A program made the translations under genes and the position numbers. Positions 5,406 to 11,902 of a stretch of 11,902 nt of DNA are shown here, one piece after another; within the stretch, counting starts at the first letter, position 1; every line of letters starts with the position of its first letter. Origin of the DNA: SOKG01 sp964502665 (GTDB lineage: Bacteria > Chloroflexota > Dehalococcoidia > SZUA-161); contig CAZCXP010000075.1 of the NCBI GenBank assembly GCA_964502665.1, forward strand, positions 1 to 11,902, given 5' to 3'. The notes beneath the pieces were generated by a model that was given only the letters and a program-made list of their open reading frames with translations, did no database searches and was not told the origin of the DNA.

Positions 5406-6123
5406 TCCGCGATATGAGCGTGTGCTTCTGAAGCTTAGTGGGGAGGCTCTCATGGGTGAGGGCGAGTTCGGCATTGATGTTGCGACTGTGGTGGGTATCG
5501 CTAAGCAGCTGAAGCGCATTGTGGACAGTGGAGTTCAGGTTGCCATCGTTGTTGGTGGCGGGAATATCTGGAGGGGTGAGGCTGCTCAGGACAGAGGAAT
5601 GGATCGAGCCGCCGCTGATTACGCCGGCATGCTGGCCACCATCATTAATGCTCTCGCCCTTCAGGATGCTCTGGAGAAGGAAGGGGTGGTGACGAGAACC
5701 CAGAGTGCAATAGCAGTGCAGGCGGTCGCCGAGCCCTACATCCGCCGGCGCGCTGTCCGTCATTTGGAGAAGGGACGGGCGGTTATCTTTGCCGCGGGGA
5801 CGGGCAACCCCTACATGACCACTGATACTGCCGCGGCCTTGCGCGCGATAGAGATTGACGCTAACGTCTTGCTTATGGCCAAGAACAACGTCGATGGGGT
5901 TTATGACTCGGACCCATCGACCAATGCCGGGGCGAAAAAGTACGATCAGCTTAGCTATAGAGATGCTCTGAACATGAGGCTCGAGGTGATGGATTCCACC
6001 GCGCTGTCTCTATGCATGGATAATCAACTTCCCATAAGAGTCTTCGATCTTCAAGCTCCCAATAGCATTGAGCGAGTGATTGCCGGGGAACCGGTGGGCA
6101 CACTTGTGCATGGTGGTGAGTAA
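5398..6123 (+). CDS. pyrH: UMP kinase (uridylate kinase)
   Basis: This enzyme phosphorylates UMP to UDP with ATP, the committed step from new UMP to UTP and CTP, and in bacteria belongs to the hexameric amino-acid-kinase family. The 241-residue length is typical. Motifs are KLSGEALMG (12-20) at the phosphate-binding N-terminus, VVGGGNIWRG (51-60), GMDRAAADYAGMLAT (67-81) for UMP binding, FAAGTGNPYMTTDTAA (131-146) and AKNNVDGVYDSDP (161-173). ATG 5398 is chosen because the family starts a few residues before the KLSGE block. A TTG 11 codons upstream would add an unlikely extension. The start overlaps the end of tsf by 8 nt, so translation is probably coupled. About 100 nt separate it from frr. 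Confidence 0.97.
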   Translation: MSNPRYERVLLKLSGEALMGEGEFGIDVATVVGIAKQLKRIVDSGVQVAIVVGGGNIWRGEAAQDRGMDRAAADYAGMLATIINALALQDALEKEGVVTRTQSAIAVQAVAEPYIRRRAVRHLEKGRAVIFAAGTGNPYMTTDTAAALRAIEIDANVLLMAKNNVDGVYDSDPSTNAGAKKYDQLSYRDALNMRLEVMDSTALSLCMDNQLPIRVFDLQAPNSIERVIAGEPVGTLVHGGE

Positions 6124-6227
6124 CCGGGTGAGAAAGGCAACTCACTCAGTCACCTGAGAAGGCAGTATCCTGACGAGCAATTTGAAGTTTTTGGTTTGGT
6201 GTTACTCTCTCCAGCGGGGGATTGGCG

Positions 6228-6788
6228 ATGAGCGAAGACGATGTTCTGCGGGGTGCAGAGGGTAGGATGCGCAAGGCAGTAGAGGTTTTGCAGGATGATT
6301 TGGTAGCCATTCGTACTGGAAGAGCCAGCCCTGGTCTCGTGAATCATATACGAGTCGATTACCATGGAGTTCCTGTCCCACTTAACCAAATTGCCAGCGT
6401 CTCTGTTCCCGATGCCAGGATGCTTGTGATTCAGCCTTGGGAAAGGGAGCTTTTGCCGAGCATAGAGAAGGCTATTCGCAAGTCAGACCTTGGCGTCAAC
6501 CCGACAAGCGATGGCAACGTGGTCCGGCTGGCTATTCCCCAGCTTACGGAGGAGCGGCGCAATCAGTTAGTCAAGATGGTGCGAAAAAGGGTGGAGGAGG
6601 GGAAGGTGTCGGTGCGCAATGTGAGGCGAGAGGGACTTGAGAACTTGCGCGAACTCAAAGAAAATAAAGAGATGTCCGAGGATGAGTACAAGCGAGCTTT
6701 GGGTCTATTGCAGCAGGTCACCGATAGATTCACTGAGGACATCGCCCAAATAGCGAAAGACAAGGAAGACGAACTCCTGGAAATCTGA
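6228..6788 (+). CDS. frr: Ribosome recycling factor
   Basis: RRF works with EF-G to split post-termination ribosomes. The product is 186 residues, the normal size, with the domain I start (VEVLQDDLVAIRTGRASPGLV), the domain II segment (VDYHGVPVPLNQIASVSVPDARMLVIQPWE), then PQLTEERRNQLVKMVRKRVEEGKVSVRNVRRE and the closing long helix ending KDKEDELLEI. ATG 6228 is preferred over the in-frame TTG at 6222, because the GGGGG ribosome binding site ends only 2 nt before the TTG but 8 nt before the ATG. The 104-nt gap after pyrH holds only small stems (CTCAG/CTGAG at 6145-6158 and GTGAG/CTCAC at 6128-6145) and no clear promoter. Confidence 0.97.
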   Translation: MSEDDVLRGAEGRMRKAVEVLQDDLVAIRTGRASPGLVNHIRVDYHGVPVPLNQIASVSVPDARMLVIQPWERELLPSIEKAIRKSDLGVNPTSDGNVVRLAIPQLTEERRNQLVKMVRKRVEEGKVSVRNVRREGLENLRELKENKEMSEDEYKRALGLLQQVTDRFTEDIAQIAKDKEDELLEI

Positions 6789-6805
6789 CGCACTGAGGAC
6801 GAGCG

Positions 6806-7561
6806 GTGGCGGAGACAAAGACAGCGGCATTGTCCATGAAGAAGATATCCCCCCTCCCAAACCATGTCGCTATTATCATGGATGGGAACGGTAGATGGGC
6901 CGCGAAGCGTGGCTTGCCCCGGCTTGTTGGGCATCGTGCCGGCACTGACAATGTCCGCCGCGTAGTTGAAGGCTTCGACCGGCATCAGGTGAAATACCTC
7001 ACCCTCTACGCTTTTTCCACGGAGAACTGGAGACGTCCTGGAGTAGAGGTGAGCGGGTTGCTGCGTCTTCTAGCTGGGATGATCGACCGCGAGACCAAGG
7101 CTCTGCATGAGAAAAACGTCAGGCTCAGTCATCTGGGAAGACTTGATGAGCTATCGCCGGAGCTGCAAGATCAGGTTCATAAGGCGCTGGAGCTGACTAA
7201 GAATAATACCGGGATGAAGCTGAGCATTGCTTTTGATTATGGTGGTCGCGCAGAGATACTGGAGGCGGTTCGCCGCATTGTCAAGGATAGGGTTCCCTCT
7301 GAAGATATCACTGAATCGCTGTTCAGCAGCTATCTTTATACCGTGGATGTACCTGAGCCAGACCTGATTATCCGCACCGGCGGAGAGATGAGGATGAGCA
7401 ATTTCCTCATCTGGCAAGCAGCCTATAGTGAGTTCTACTCCACACCCACGTTGTGGCCGGACTTCGGTGACAAAGAGATCGAGAAAGCGCTAGTTGCGTA
7501 CAGTCGGCGAGAGAGACGTTTCGGCGGATTGAAAGCGGAAGGAGAGCCAAGAGGGGGCTGA
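6806..7561 (+). CDS. uppS: Isoprenyl transferase (undecaprenyl diphosphate synthase type)
   Basis: This cis-prenyltransferase extends farnesyl diphosphate with isopentenyl diphosphate to the C55-type lipid carrier for cell-surface polymers. The 251-residue protein has the catalytic loop VAIIMDGNGRWA with Asp26, GHRAGTDNVR, YLTLYAFSTENWRRP (64-78) and the diphosphate-binding DLIIRTGGEMRMSNFLIWQAAYSEFY block with Arg190, Arg196, Ser198 and Glu209. These align with the E. coli UppS active site. The GTG start at 6806 has GAGG 7 nt upstream. ATG 6836 would also keep all motifs but lacks a ribosome binding site. Chain length cannot be told from sequence alone, so another cis-polyprenyl product is possible. 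It follows frr by 17 nt and sits with dxr and ispG, which make its substrates. Confidence 0.95.
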   Translation: MAETKTAALSMKKISPLPNHVAIIMDGNGRWAAKRGLPRLVGHRAGTDNVRRVVEGFDRHQVKYLTLYAFSTENWRRPGVEVSGLLRLLAGMIDRETKALHEKNVRLSHLGRLDELSPELQDQVHKALELTKNNTGMKLSIAFDYGGRAEILEAVRRIVKDRVPSEDITESLFSSYLYTVDVPEPDLIIRTGGEMRMSNFLIWQAAYSEFYSTPTLWPDFGDKEIEKALVAYSRRERRFGGLKAEGEPRGG

Positions 7562-7576
7562 GGCAACTGAGCCCCC
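7553..7576 (+). terminator. Stem-loop at the uppS end, before cdsA (partial terminator or processing site)
   Basis: GGGGGCT (7553-7559) and AGCCCCC (7570-7576) form a 7-bp GC-rich stem with a 10-nt loop that includes the uppS stop codon. GGTTTCTTAT follows, a poor T run. It falls inside the operon, only 16 nt before cdsA, so it may reduce read-through or set an RNA end rather than stop transcription fully. Confidence 0.35.
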
Positions 7577-7592
7577 GGTTTCTTATCGGCGA

Positions 7593-8426
7593 ATGCTCCG
7601 GCAAAGAGTACTCAGTGCGCTGTTCTTCATACCTATCCTCTTCGTTTCCATCTGGTTTGGCGACCCCTGGTTCTCCGTCGTTGTGGCTGTCGCTGCTCTT
7701 TTGGGGGTTGTTGAGTTCTATGACATGTTTGCCCAGAAGAGGTGGCAGCCTCTGACCCTCTTTGGCACGCTATGGACGCTGTTCTTCGTTTTCAACGCCC
7801 ACTACGTGCATTCTTACGACTCCGAGACTACGCAGTTGCTGGTGACCTCGGCGCTGGTGAGTTCGGCGGTGATCGTATCCTTGCTTTGTTCCCTTTTCCT
7901 GCGGTCCTCCGCAGACAGAGCGCTATTTGCCTGGGCATGGAGCCTGGCAGGTGTGCTCTATATGGGCTGGCTCCTGAGCTACTGGATTCTGCTGATGAAC
8001 TCCGCTGAGTGGGTTGGCAGGGACTGGGTGCTGCTGGCACTCTTCTCCACTTTCGCGTTCGATACCACTGCTTATTTTGTTGGCCGCGTTTTTGGGAAGC
8101 ACAAGATGGCACCGACAGTATCTCCGGGAAAGACATGGGAGGGGGCGATTGGGGGGCTGGCGGGGTCGATAGCGGCTGTTATCATCCTGGCGATCATGTT
8201 GGATACCCCGCTGGATATCGGTTACGGGAGACTGGTGTTGATTGGCTTCGCGATTGGCGTCTTTGCCCAGGTCGGCGACCTCGCCGAGTCGAAGATGAAA
8301 CGGAGCACGGGGTTAAGGGAATCAGGGGATCTTATCCCGGGGCATGGGGGCATCCTGGATCGCTTGGATAGCATTGTCTTCACTGGGGTTGTAGTGTACT
8401 ATTGTCTCAGGTGGTTCATAGGATGA
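7593..8426 (+). CDS. cdsA: Phosphatidate cytidylyltransferase (CDP-diglyceride synthase)
   Basis: CdsA condenses CTP with phosphatidic acid to CDP-diacylglycerol, the branch point of membrane phospholipid synthesis. The 277-residue protein is strongly hydrophobic, with several membrane segments (for example residues 8-22, 27-42, 56-68, 84-103, 114-135, 146-163, 186-203 and 212-226). The family signature lies at 233-260: S-K-M-K-R, four residues, then R242-E243, and PGHGGILDRLDS. The usual Lys-Asp pair in the middle is conservatively changed to Arg-Glu. FDTTAYFVGRVFGKHK and PTVSPGKTWEGAIGG (174-188) are also classic. The ATG start at 7593 has only a weak ribosome binding site. The stop overlaps the dxr start by 4 nt. 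Confidence 0.95.
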   Translation: MLRQRVLSALFFIPILFVSIWFGDPWFSVVVAVAALLGVVEFYDMFAQKRWQPLTLFGTLWTLFFVFNAHYVHSYDSETTQLLVTSALVSSAVIVSLLCSLFLRSSADRALFAWAWSLAGVLYMGWLLSYWILLMNSAEWVGRDWVLLALFSTFAFDTTAYFVGRVFGKHKMAPTVSPGKTWEGAIGGLAGSIAAVIILAIMLDTPLDIGYGRLVLIGFAIGVFAQVGDLAESKMKRSTGLRESGDLIPGHGGILDRLDSIVFTGVVVYYCLRWFIG

Positions 8427-9541
8427 GAGGGCTGGCAGTCCTCGGTTCCACGGGCTCAATTGGGCGTCAGACGCTGGAGATTGTTCGCGCTTTCCCCGAT
8501 AGATTAGAGGTGGTGGCCTTGGCAGGGGGGAAGAACATCTCTTTGCTGGAGGAACAGGTTGCAGAGTTCAAGCCAAGGTTAGTCTTCGCCGAGCTATTGG
8601 CAGGTGGCGAAGGGATATCGGGAGCAAGCTATCTTTCTCTGGAGGAGATAGCTTCTCATCCCGATGTCGACCTTGTGGTGGTAGCTACCTCTGGAAAAGC
8701 CGGTCTGGGCCCTACTCTGGCTGCAATTGGCGCTGGGAAGACGGTCGCTCTAGCCAACAAAGAGGTGCTGGTGATGGCAGGAGAGATCGTGACTGCGGAG
8801 GCTCAGCGTCACAAAGCCGAGATCAGGCCCATCGATAGCGAGCACAGTGCCATCTGGCAGTGTCTGAGGGGGGAGGAGGAAAAAGGGATTTCCAAGCTGG
8901 TTCTGACTGCTTCCGGCGGCCCCTTCCGGTCGAGCTCTCCCGCCCAGCTAGCCTCAGTTACCCCGGAGGAGGCACTCAATCACCCTACCTGGCAAATGGG
9001 AGTAAAGGTCACCATTGATTCTGCTACTCTGATGAACAAGGGCATGGAGGTCATTGAGGCCCGCTGGCTGTTCCATATCCCCTTTTCTCAGATCGAGGTG
9101 GTGATCCATCCCCAGAGCATAATCCACTCCGTTGTGGAGTTCATTGATGGTTCAGCGAAGGCGCAGCTAAGCCAGCCAGATATGAGGTTGCCCATCCAGT
9201 ATGCGCTGGCGTATCCTGATCGGTGGGAGGGCCCTTTTGGCCAAGCGCTTGATTTTGCAGAGATAGGCTCGCTTGACTTCGAGCCGGTGGATTTGGGTAG
9301 GTTTCCCTGTTTGAAGCTGGCCAGGGAAGCTGGTGAACATGGAGGCACCTGCCCTGCAGTGCTCAGCGCTGCCGATGAGGTGGCGGTGGAGCTTTTCTTG
9401 ACAGGAAAGATAGGCTTTCAAGATATTTCTGCTGTGGTGGCCAAAACCCTCGATCGCCACCAGGTGATAAGCCATCCTTCTATCGAAGATGTTTTGGCGG
9501 CGGATGCCTGGGCCAGGGAAACCGCCAAAGCCGGGTTCTGA
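8423..9541 (+). CDS. dxr: 1-deoxy-D-xylulose 5-phosphate reductoisomerase
   Basis: DXR rearranges and reduces DXP to 2-C-methyl-D-erythritol 4-phosphate with NADPH, the first committed step of the MEP isoprenoid pathway and the target of fosmidomycin. The 372-residue product has the NADPH motif GSTGSIG (8-14), ANKEVLVMAG (111-120), the metal-binding PIDSEHSAIWQCL with Asp138 and Glu140, LTASGGPFR (161-169), HPTWQMGVKVTIDSATLMNKGMEVIEARWLF with Asn205, Lys206 and Glu209, and VVIHPQSIIHSVVEF. All catalytic positions are kept. ATG 8423 overlaps the cdsA stop as ATGA and has AGGTGG upstream. The frame is open further upstream to TTG 8402, but the NADPH motif would then lie unusually far from the N-terminus. 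Confidence 0.97.
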   Translation: MRGLAVLGSTGSIGRQTLEIVRAFPDRLEVVALAGGKNISLLEEQVAEFKPRLVFAELLAGGEGISGASYLSLEEIASHPDVDLVVVATSGKAGLGPTLAAIGAGKTVALANKEVLVMAGEIVTAEAQRHKAEIRPIDSEHSAIWQCLRGEEEKGISKLVLTASGGPFRSSSPAQLASVTPEEALNHPTWQMGVKVTIDSATLMNKGMEVIEARWLFHIPFSQIEVVIHPQSIIHSVVEFIDGSAKAQLSQPDMRLPIQYALAYPDRWEGPFGQALDFAEIGSLDFEPVDLGRFPCLKLAREAGEHGGTCPAVLSAADEVAVELFLTGKIGFQDISAVVAKTLDRHQVISHPSIEDVLAADAWARETAKAGF

Positions 9542-9549
9542 GGTGGGGG

Positions 9550-10611
9550 ATGATCATAGTAACCATAATAATCTTCATTCTTATCCTCGGTCTCTTGATC
9601 TTTGTCCATGAGATGGGGCATTTCATTGCCGCCAGGCTGTCGGGGGTCAAGGTCGAGGAGTTCGGCATGGGCTTCCCTCCCAGGATTGTCGCCGTCAAGC
9701 GCGGTGAGACTGTGTACTCGCTCAACCTCATTCCTCTGGGCGGCTTCTGCAAACTGCTGGGGGAGGAGGATCCCAGCGAGCCCAGGAGCCTTGCCAGCAA
9801 GAGACCCCTGACCAGATTGTTCGTTCTCGGCGCAGGCCCGATGATGAACGCGGTGCTCCCTATCGTGCTCTTGACCATAGCCTTCATGGTTCCGAGGCAG
9901 GTGGTTATGGGGGATGTCCTGGTAGAGGAGGTTGCGGCGAACTCGCCAGCGGCGGAGGCGGGGATTGAGGCTGGTGATACCATAGTCAGCATAGACGGGC
10001 ACTCCGTTCAGAACTACTACGACCTGAATTATAACGTCCACCTCAGCCTGGGGGAGGAGACTACACTGGAGCTTGAAGCGCAGGATGGCAGCCAAAGGGT
10101 TGTGACATTGGTCCCGCGGTGGGCTCCTCCTGAGGGAGAGGGAGCCATGGGTGTGACGGTCACCCTGGCGAATGCATACGAGGTGAGTGAGCACGACCCA
10201 TTCTGGGAAGCAGTGCCCAAGAGTGCAACCACCCTGTGGCATACCTTTGAATTGATCAGGAACGAGGTAAGGAGCTGGTTTGCAAGGGGGGCTGCACCTG
10301 AGGTCGCCGGCCCGGTGGGCATCTTCCAGCTCACGGACGAGGTGAGCGCGGCAGGGCCTTCATACCTGCTGGAGTTCGCCGCCTTTCTCAGCATCAATCT
10401 GGCCATAATCAATATACTTCCGCTGCCGGCGCTCGACGGTGGCCGGATCGTATTTGTATTCTTGGAGGTGGCGCGGCGGGGGAAACGCGTCTCGCCCAGA
10501 ACGGAAGGACTGGTCCATTTTGCGGGCTTTGTGATGCTGATCGGCCTGATACTGGTGATAACTTACTTCGACATCCTGCGCGTGATCAGCGGGGAGAGCC
10601 TGGTGCCATGA
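9550..10611 (+). CDS. rseP: RseP-type site-2 intramembrane zinc metalloprotease
   Basis: Site-2 proteases cut proteins inside the membrane, often releasing an anti-sigma factor's cargo or clearing signal peptides. The 353-residue protein opens with a membrane helix carrying the zinc motif HEMGH (20-24, with His20, Glu21 and His24). A hydrophobic stretch follows at 90-115, one PDZ domain at about 120-190 (SPAAEAGIEAGDTIVSIDG), and the third zinc ligand in NILPLPALDGGR (288-299, Asp296), followed by a final membrane helix at 323-342. E. coli RseP has two PDZ domains and is about 450 residues, so this is the one-PDZ form common outside Proteobacteria. The ATG has AGGTGGGGG upstream, 8 nt after dxr. 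Its stop overlaps the ispG start. The substrate is unknown. Confidence 0.94.
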   Translation: MIIVTIIIFILILGLLIFVHEMGHFIAARLSGVKVEEFGMGFPPRIVAVKRGETVYSLNLIPLGGFCKLLGEEDPSEPRSLASKRPLTRLFVLGAGPMMNAVLPIVLLTIAFMVPRQVVMGDVLVEEVAANSPAAEAGIEAGDTIVSIDGHSVQNYYDLNYNVHLSLGEETTLELEAQDGSQRVVTLVPRWAPPEGEGAMGVTVTLANAYEVSEHDPFWEAVPKSATTLWHTFELIRNEVRSWFARGAAPEVAGPVGIFQLTDEVSAAGPSYLLEFAAFLSINLAIINILPLPALDGGRIVFVFLEVARRGKRVSPRTEGLVHFAGFVMLIGLILVITYFDILRVISGESLVP

Positions 10612-11678
10612 TTAAGCGCCGGTCATCGAGGGTGATCAGTGTCGGCGGAGTGGAGATCGGTGGCGCTGGACCAGTCGTGGTTCAATCAATGACCAAGACC
10701 GACACCCGCGATGTGGCGGCGACAGTCGGCCAAATCCGCCAGCTTGAGGAGTGCGGCTGTGAGATAGTGAGGGTAGCGGTGCCCGATGCGGATGCCGCTC
10801 GGAGCCTTGCCAGCATAAAGAAGGCGGCAGCCATTCCAGTCATTGCGGACATCCATTTCGACTATCGCCTGGCGCTGGCAGCGCTGGAGGCTGGCGTCGA
10901 TGGGCTCAGGCTGAACCCGGGTAACATCAGCGACCCCGATCAGATCAGCAAGGTGGTTCGTGCTGCCAGGGATAGGGAGGTTCCGATACGTGTCGGCGTC
11001 AATGCGGGCAGCTTGCCCAGGTCGTCAGCGCCGGAGGCTCCGGTAGTGGAGCGCATGGTTGATGCTGCGCTTGATCAAGTCCGCCTGCTGGAGAGCCTGG
11101 ACTTCGAGTTGATCAAGGTATCGGTGAAGGCCTTCGATGTCCCCACCACCATCGAGGCGTATCAAGCTATTGCCCAGAGGATGCCGTATCCGCTGCACCT
11201 GGGGATTACCGAGGCCGGGCTGCCCTGGACCGGGGCAATTCGCAGCTCAGTGGGACTCGGAGTCTTGCTCTACCAGGGCATCGGCGACACCATCAGGGTA
11301 TCGCTCACCACCGCCGATCCCTGTCAGGAGGTGGAGTGCGCCTACGAGATACTGAAGTCGTTGCAGCTCAGAGAGCGAGGGCCTATACTGGTTAGCTGTC
11401 CGTCCTGTGGACGCGCTGAGAGCGACATCGTGAAACTGGCCCAGGAAGTCGAGGAGAGGCTGCAGAAGGTCCAGAAAACGATTAAGGTGGCTGTGATGGG
11501 ATGTGTAGTGAACGGCCCGGGTGAGGCCAAAGATGCGGACGTAGGCATCGCCTGCGGCAAAGGGCGGGGGGTTATCTTCAGAAAAGGGGAGAAGCTGCGA
11601 ACGGTGGACGAGCCTGATTTTCTGGAGGCGCTGATGGCGGAAATTGAAACCTTTGGTGACAGAGAAATAACTCGATAA
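10608..11678 (+). CDS. ispG: 4-hydroxy-3-methylbut-2-en-1-yl diphosphate synthase (IspG/GcpE)
   Basis: IspG is the [4Fe-4S] enzyme that reductively opens 2-C-methylerythritol 2,4-cyclodiphosphate to HMBPP, the next-to-last MEP-pathway step. The 356-residue product is the two-domain bacterial form. It has a TIM-barrel part (VVVQSMTKTDTRDVAAT, IPVIADIHFDYRLAL, GLRLNPGNI, VPIRVGVNAGSL) and a C-terminal reductase-like domain with CPSCGR and MGCVVNGPGEA. Cys264, Cys267, Cys299 and Glu306 keep exactly the spacing of the four cluster ligands of E. coli IspG (270, 273, 305, 312). The plant-type insert domain is absent. ATG 10608 overlaps the rseP stop as ATGA. It is the last gene of the visible operon, and with dxr it brackets rseP. 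Confidence 0.97.
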   Translation: MIKRRSSRVISVGGVEIGGAGPVVVQSMTKTDTRDVAATVGQIRQLEECGCEIVRVAVPDADAARSLASIKKAAAIPVIADIHFDYRLALAALEAGVDGLRLNPGNISDPDQISKVVRAARDREVPIRVGVNAGSLPRSSAPEAPVVERMVDAALDQVRLLESLDFELIKVSVKAFDVPTTIEAYQAIAQRMPYPLHLGITEAGLPWTGAIRSSVGLGVLLYQGIGDTIRVSLTTADPCQEVECAYEILKSLQLRERGPILVSCPSCGRAESDIVKLAQEVEERLQKVQKTIKVAVMGCVVNGPGEAKDADVGIACGKGRGVIFRKGEKLRTVDEPDFLEALMAEIETFGDREITR

Positions 11679-11766
11679 CAAACGCCCATAGGCGGTCGCT
11701 CACCGTCGAATGATGAAAGTAGAGGTAGGCTGTGAGTTTGCGATTTTCTTGTCCCCCTCTCTCTAA

Positions 11767-11788
11767 CTCTCTCCCGCGAGGGGAGAGA
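11767..11788 (+). terminator. Stable hairpin downstream of ispG, at the head of the repeat array
   Basis: CTCTCTCCC (11767-11775) pairs perfectly with GGGAGAGAG (11780-11788) around the loop GCGA, a GNRA tetraloop closed by C-G. It is the only strong structure in the 220 nt after ispG and may mark the operon end. There is no T run, and its sequence is a diverged member of the adjacent 33-bp repeat family, so it may simply be a repeat unit. Confidence 0.4.
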
Positions 11789-11790
11789 GG

Positions 11791-11902
11791 ATTGCTGTTC
11801 CCTCTCCCTTGATGGGAGAGAGGATTGTTGTTCCCTCTCCCTTGGTTGGAGAGAGGATTGCTGTTCCCTCTCCCTTGATGGGAGAGAGGATTGTTGTTCC
11901 CT
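11791..11902. repeat. 33-bp tandem repeat array, self-complementary units, continues beyond the window
   Basis: Units at 11791-11823, 11824-11856, 11857-11889 and a partial copy at 11890-11902 repeat every 33 bp without spacers. Units 1 and 3 are identical. Unit 2 differs at a few positions (GTT for GCT, GGTT for GATG), and the partial fourth copy carries the GTT variant again, giving a 66-bp higher-order period. Each unit holds CTCTCCC, a 5-nt loop, and GGGAGAG (with one mismatch in unit 2). The tract before it, 11679-11766, holds no gene or clear signal beyond a small CGCC/GGCG stem. Confidence 0.93.

Noticed and set aside
6128..6158. Small stems GTGAG/CTCAC and CTCAG/CTGAG after pyrH as a terminator
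   Set aside because: The stems are only 5 bp, have no T run and compete with each other. This is too weak to call.
6150..6389. Small minus-strand gene between pyrH and frr
   Set aside because: Most of it lies opposite frr, it has no recognisable motif, and nothing supports transcription.
9418..10242. 274-codon open frame on the minus strand opposite dxr and rseP
   Set aside because: It lies opposite clearly recognised dxr and rseP coding sequence, is rich in Arg, Pro and His, has no family motif, and is an antisense shadow frame.
11791..11902. Short regular repeats suggesting a CRISPR array
   Set aside because: The repeats are directly adjacent with no unique spacers, and no cas genes are present. 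It is a plain tandem repeat.

Overview
The window reads as bacterial chromosome of moderate GC content. The best guess for the source is Chloroflexota, probably a Dehalococcoidia-like lineage. This rests on the gene run rpsB-tsf-pyrH-frr-uppS-cdsA-dxr-rseP-ispG, on a very short EF-Ts, and on a neighbouring nickel-pincer (lar) cluster. The taxonomic call is an inference from gene order and protein form, not from a marker search. No transposase, phage gene, tRNA, rRNA or CRISPR array was seen. Coding density is high and no gene looks broken. larE is cut by the left edge, and only a few C-terminal residues are missing.

Region 1 (1-2977) holds three genes for the nickel-pincer nucleotide (NPN) cofactor. 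larE and larC lie on the minus strand and larB on the plus strand, diverging from a 10-bp palindrome that can act as a -10 box in both directions. Together they would carboxylate (LarB), thiolate (LarE) and nickelate (LarC) the nicotinate ring. No LarA-type racemase that would use the cofactor is in the window. LarE has three cysteines that could hold an Fe-S cluster.

Region 2 (about 3030-3940, minus strand) is a two-gene unit: an FmdB-type zinc-ribbon protein followed, with a 4-nt overlap, by D-aminoacyl-tRNA deacylase (dtd). Its upstream region carries the most striking regulatory signal of the window. A perfect CIRCE operator (TTAGCACTC-N9-GAGTGCTAA) lies just downstream of a TTGACA-N17-TAAATT promoter that points at these genes. 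A terminator-like hairpin with a T5 run lies between the operator and the first start codon. This suggests HrcA (heat-shock) control of a protein-synthesis proofreading enzyme and a small zinc protein.

Region 3 (about 3955-11678, plus strand) is a long, tightly packed operon. It runs from translation (rpsB, tsf) through UMP kinase (pyrH) and ribosome recycling (frr) to envelope and isoprenoid genes: uppS, cdsA, dxr, rseP and ispG. Gaps are short, and tsf/pyrH, cdsA/dxr and rseP/ispG overlap. dxr and ispG make MEP-pathway isoprenoid precursors, uppS extends them to the undecaprenyl carrier, cdsA makes CDP-diacylglycerol from CTP, and pyrH supplies the UDP on the way to CTP. A candidate promoter and a structured leader precede rpsB.

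Region 4 (11679-11902) is non-coding. It holds a very stable hairpin and then a 33-bp tandem repeat array. Successive units alternate in sequence, giving a 66-bp higher-order period, and the array runs off the right edge.
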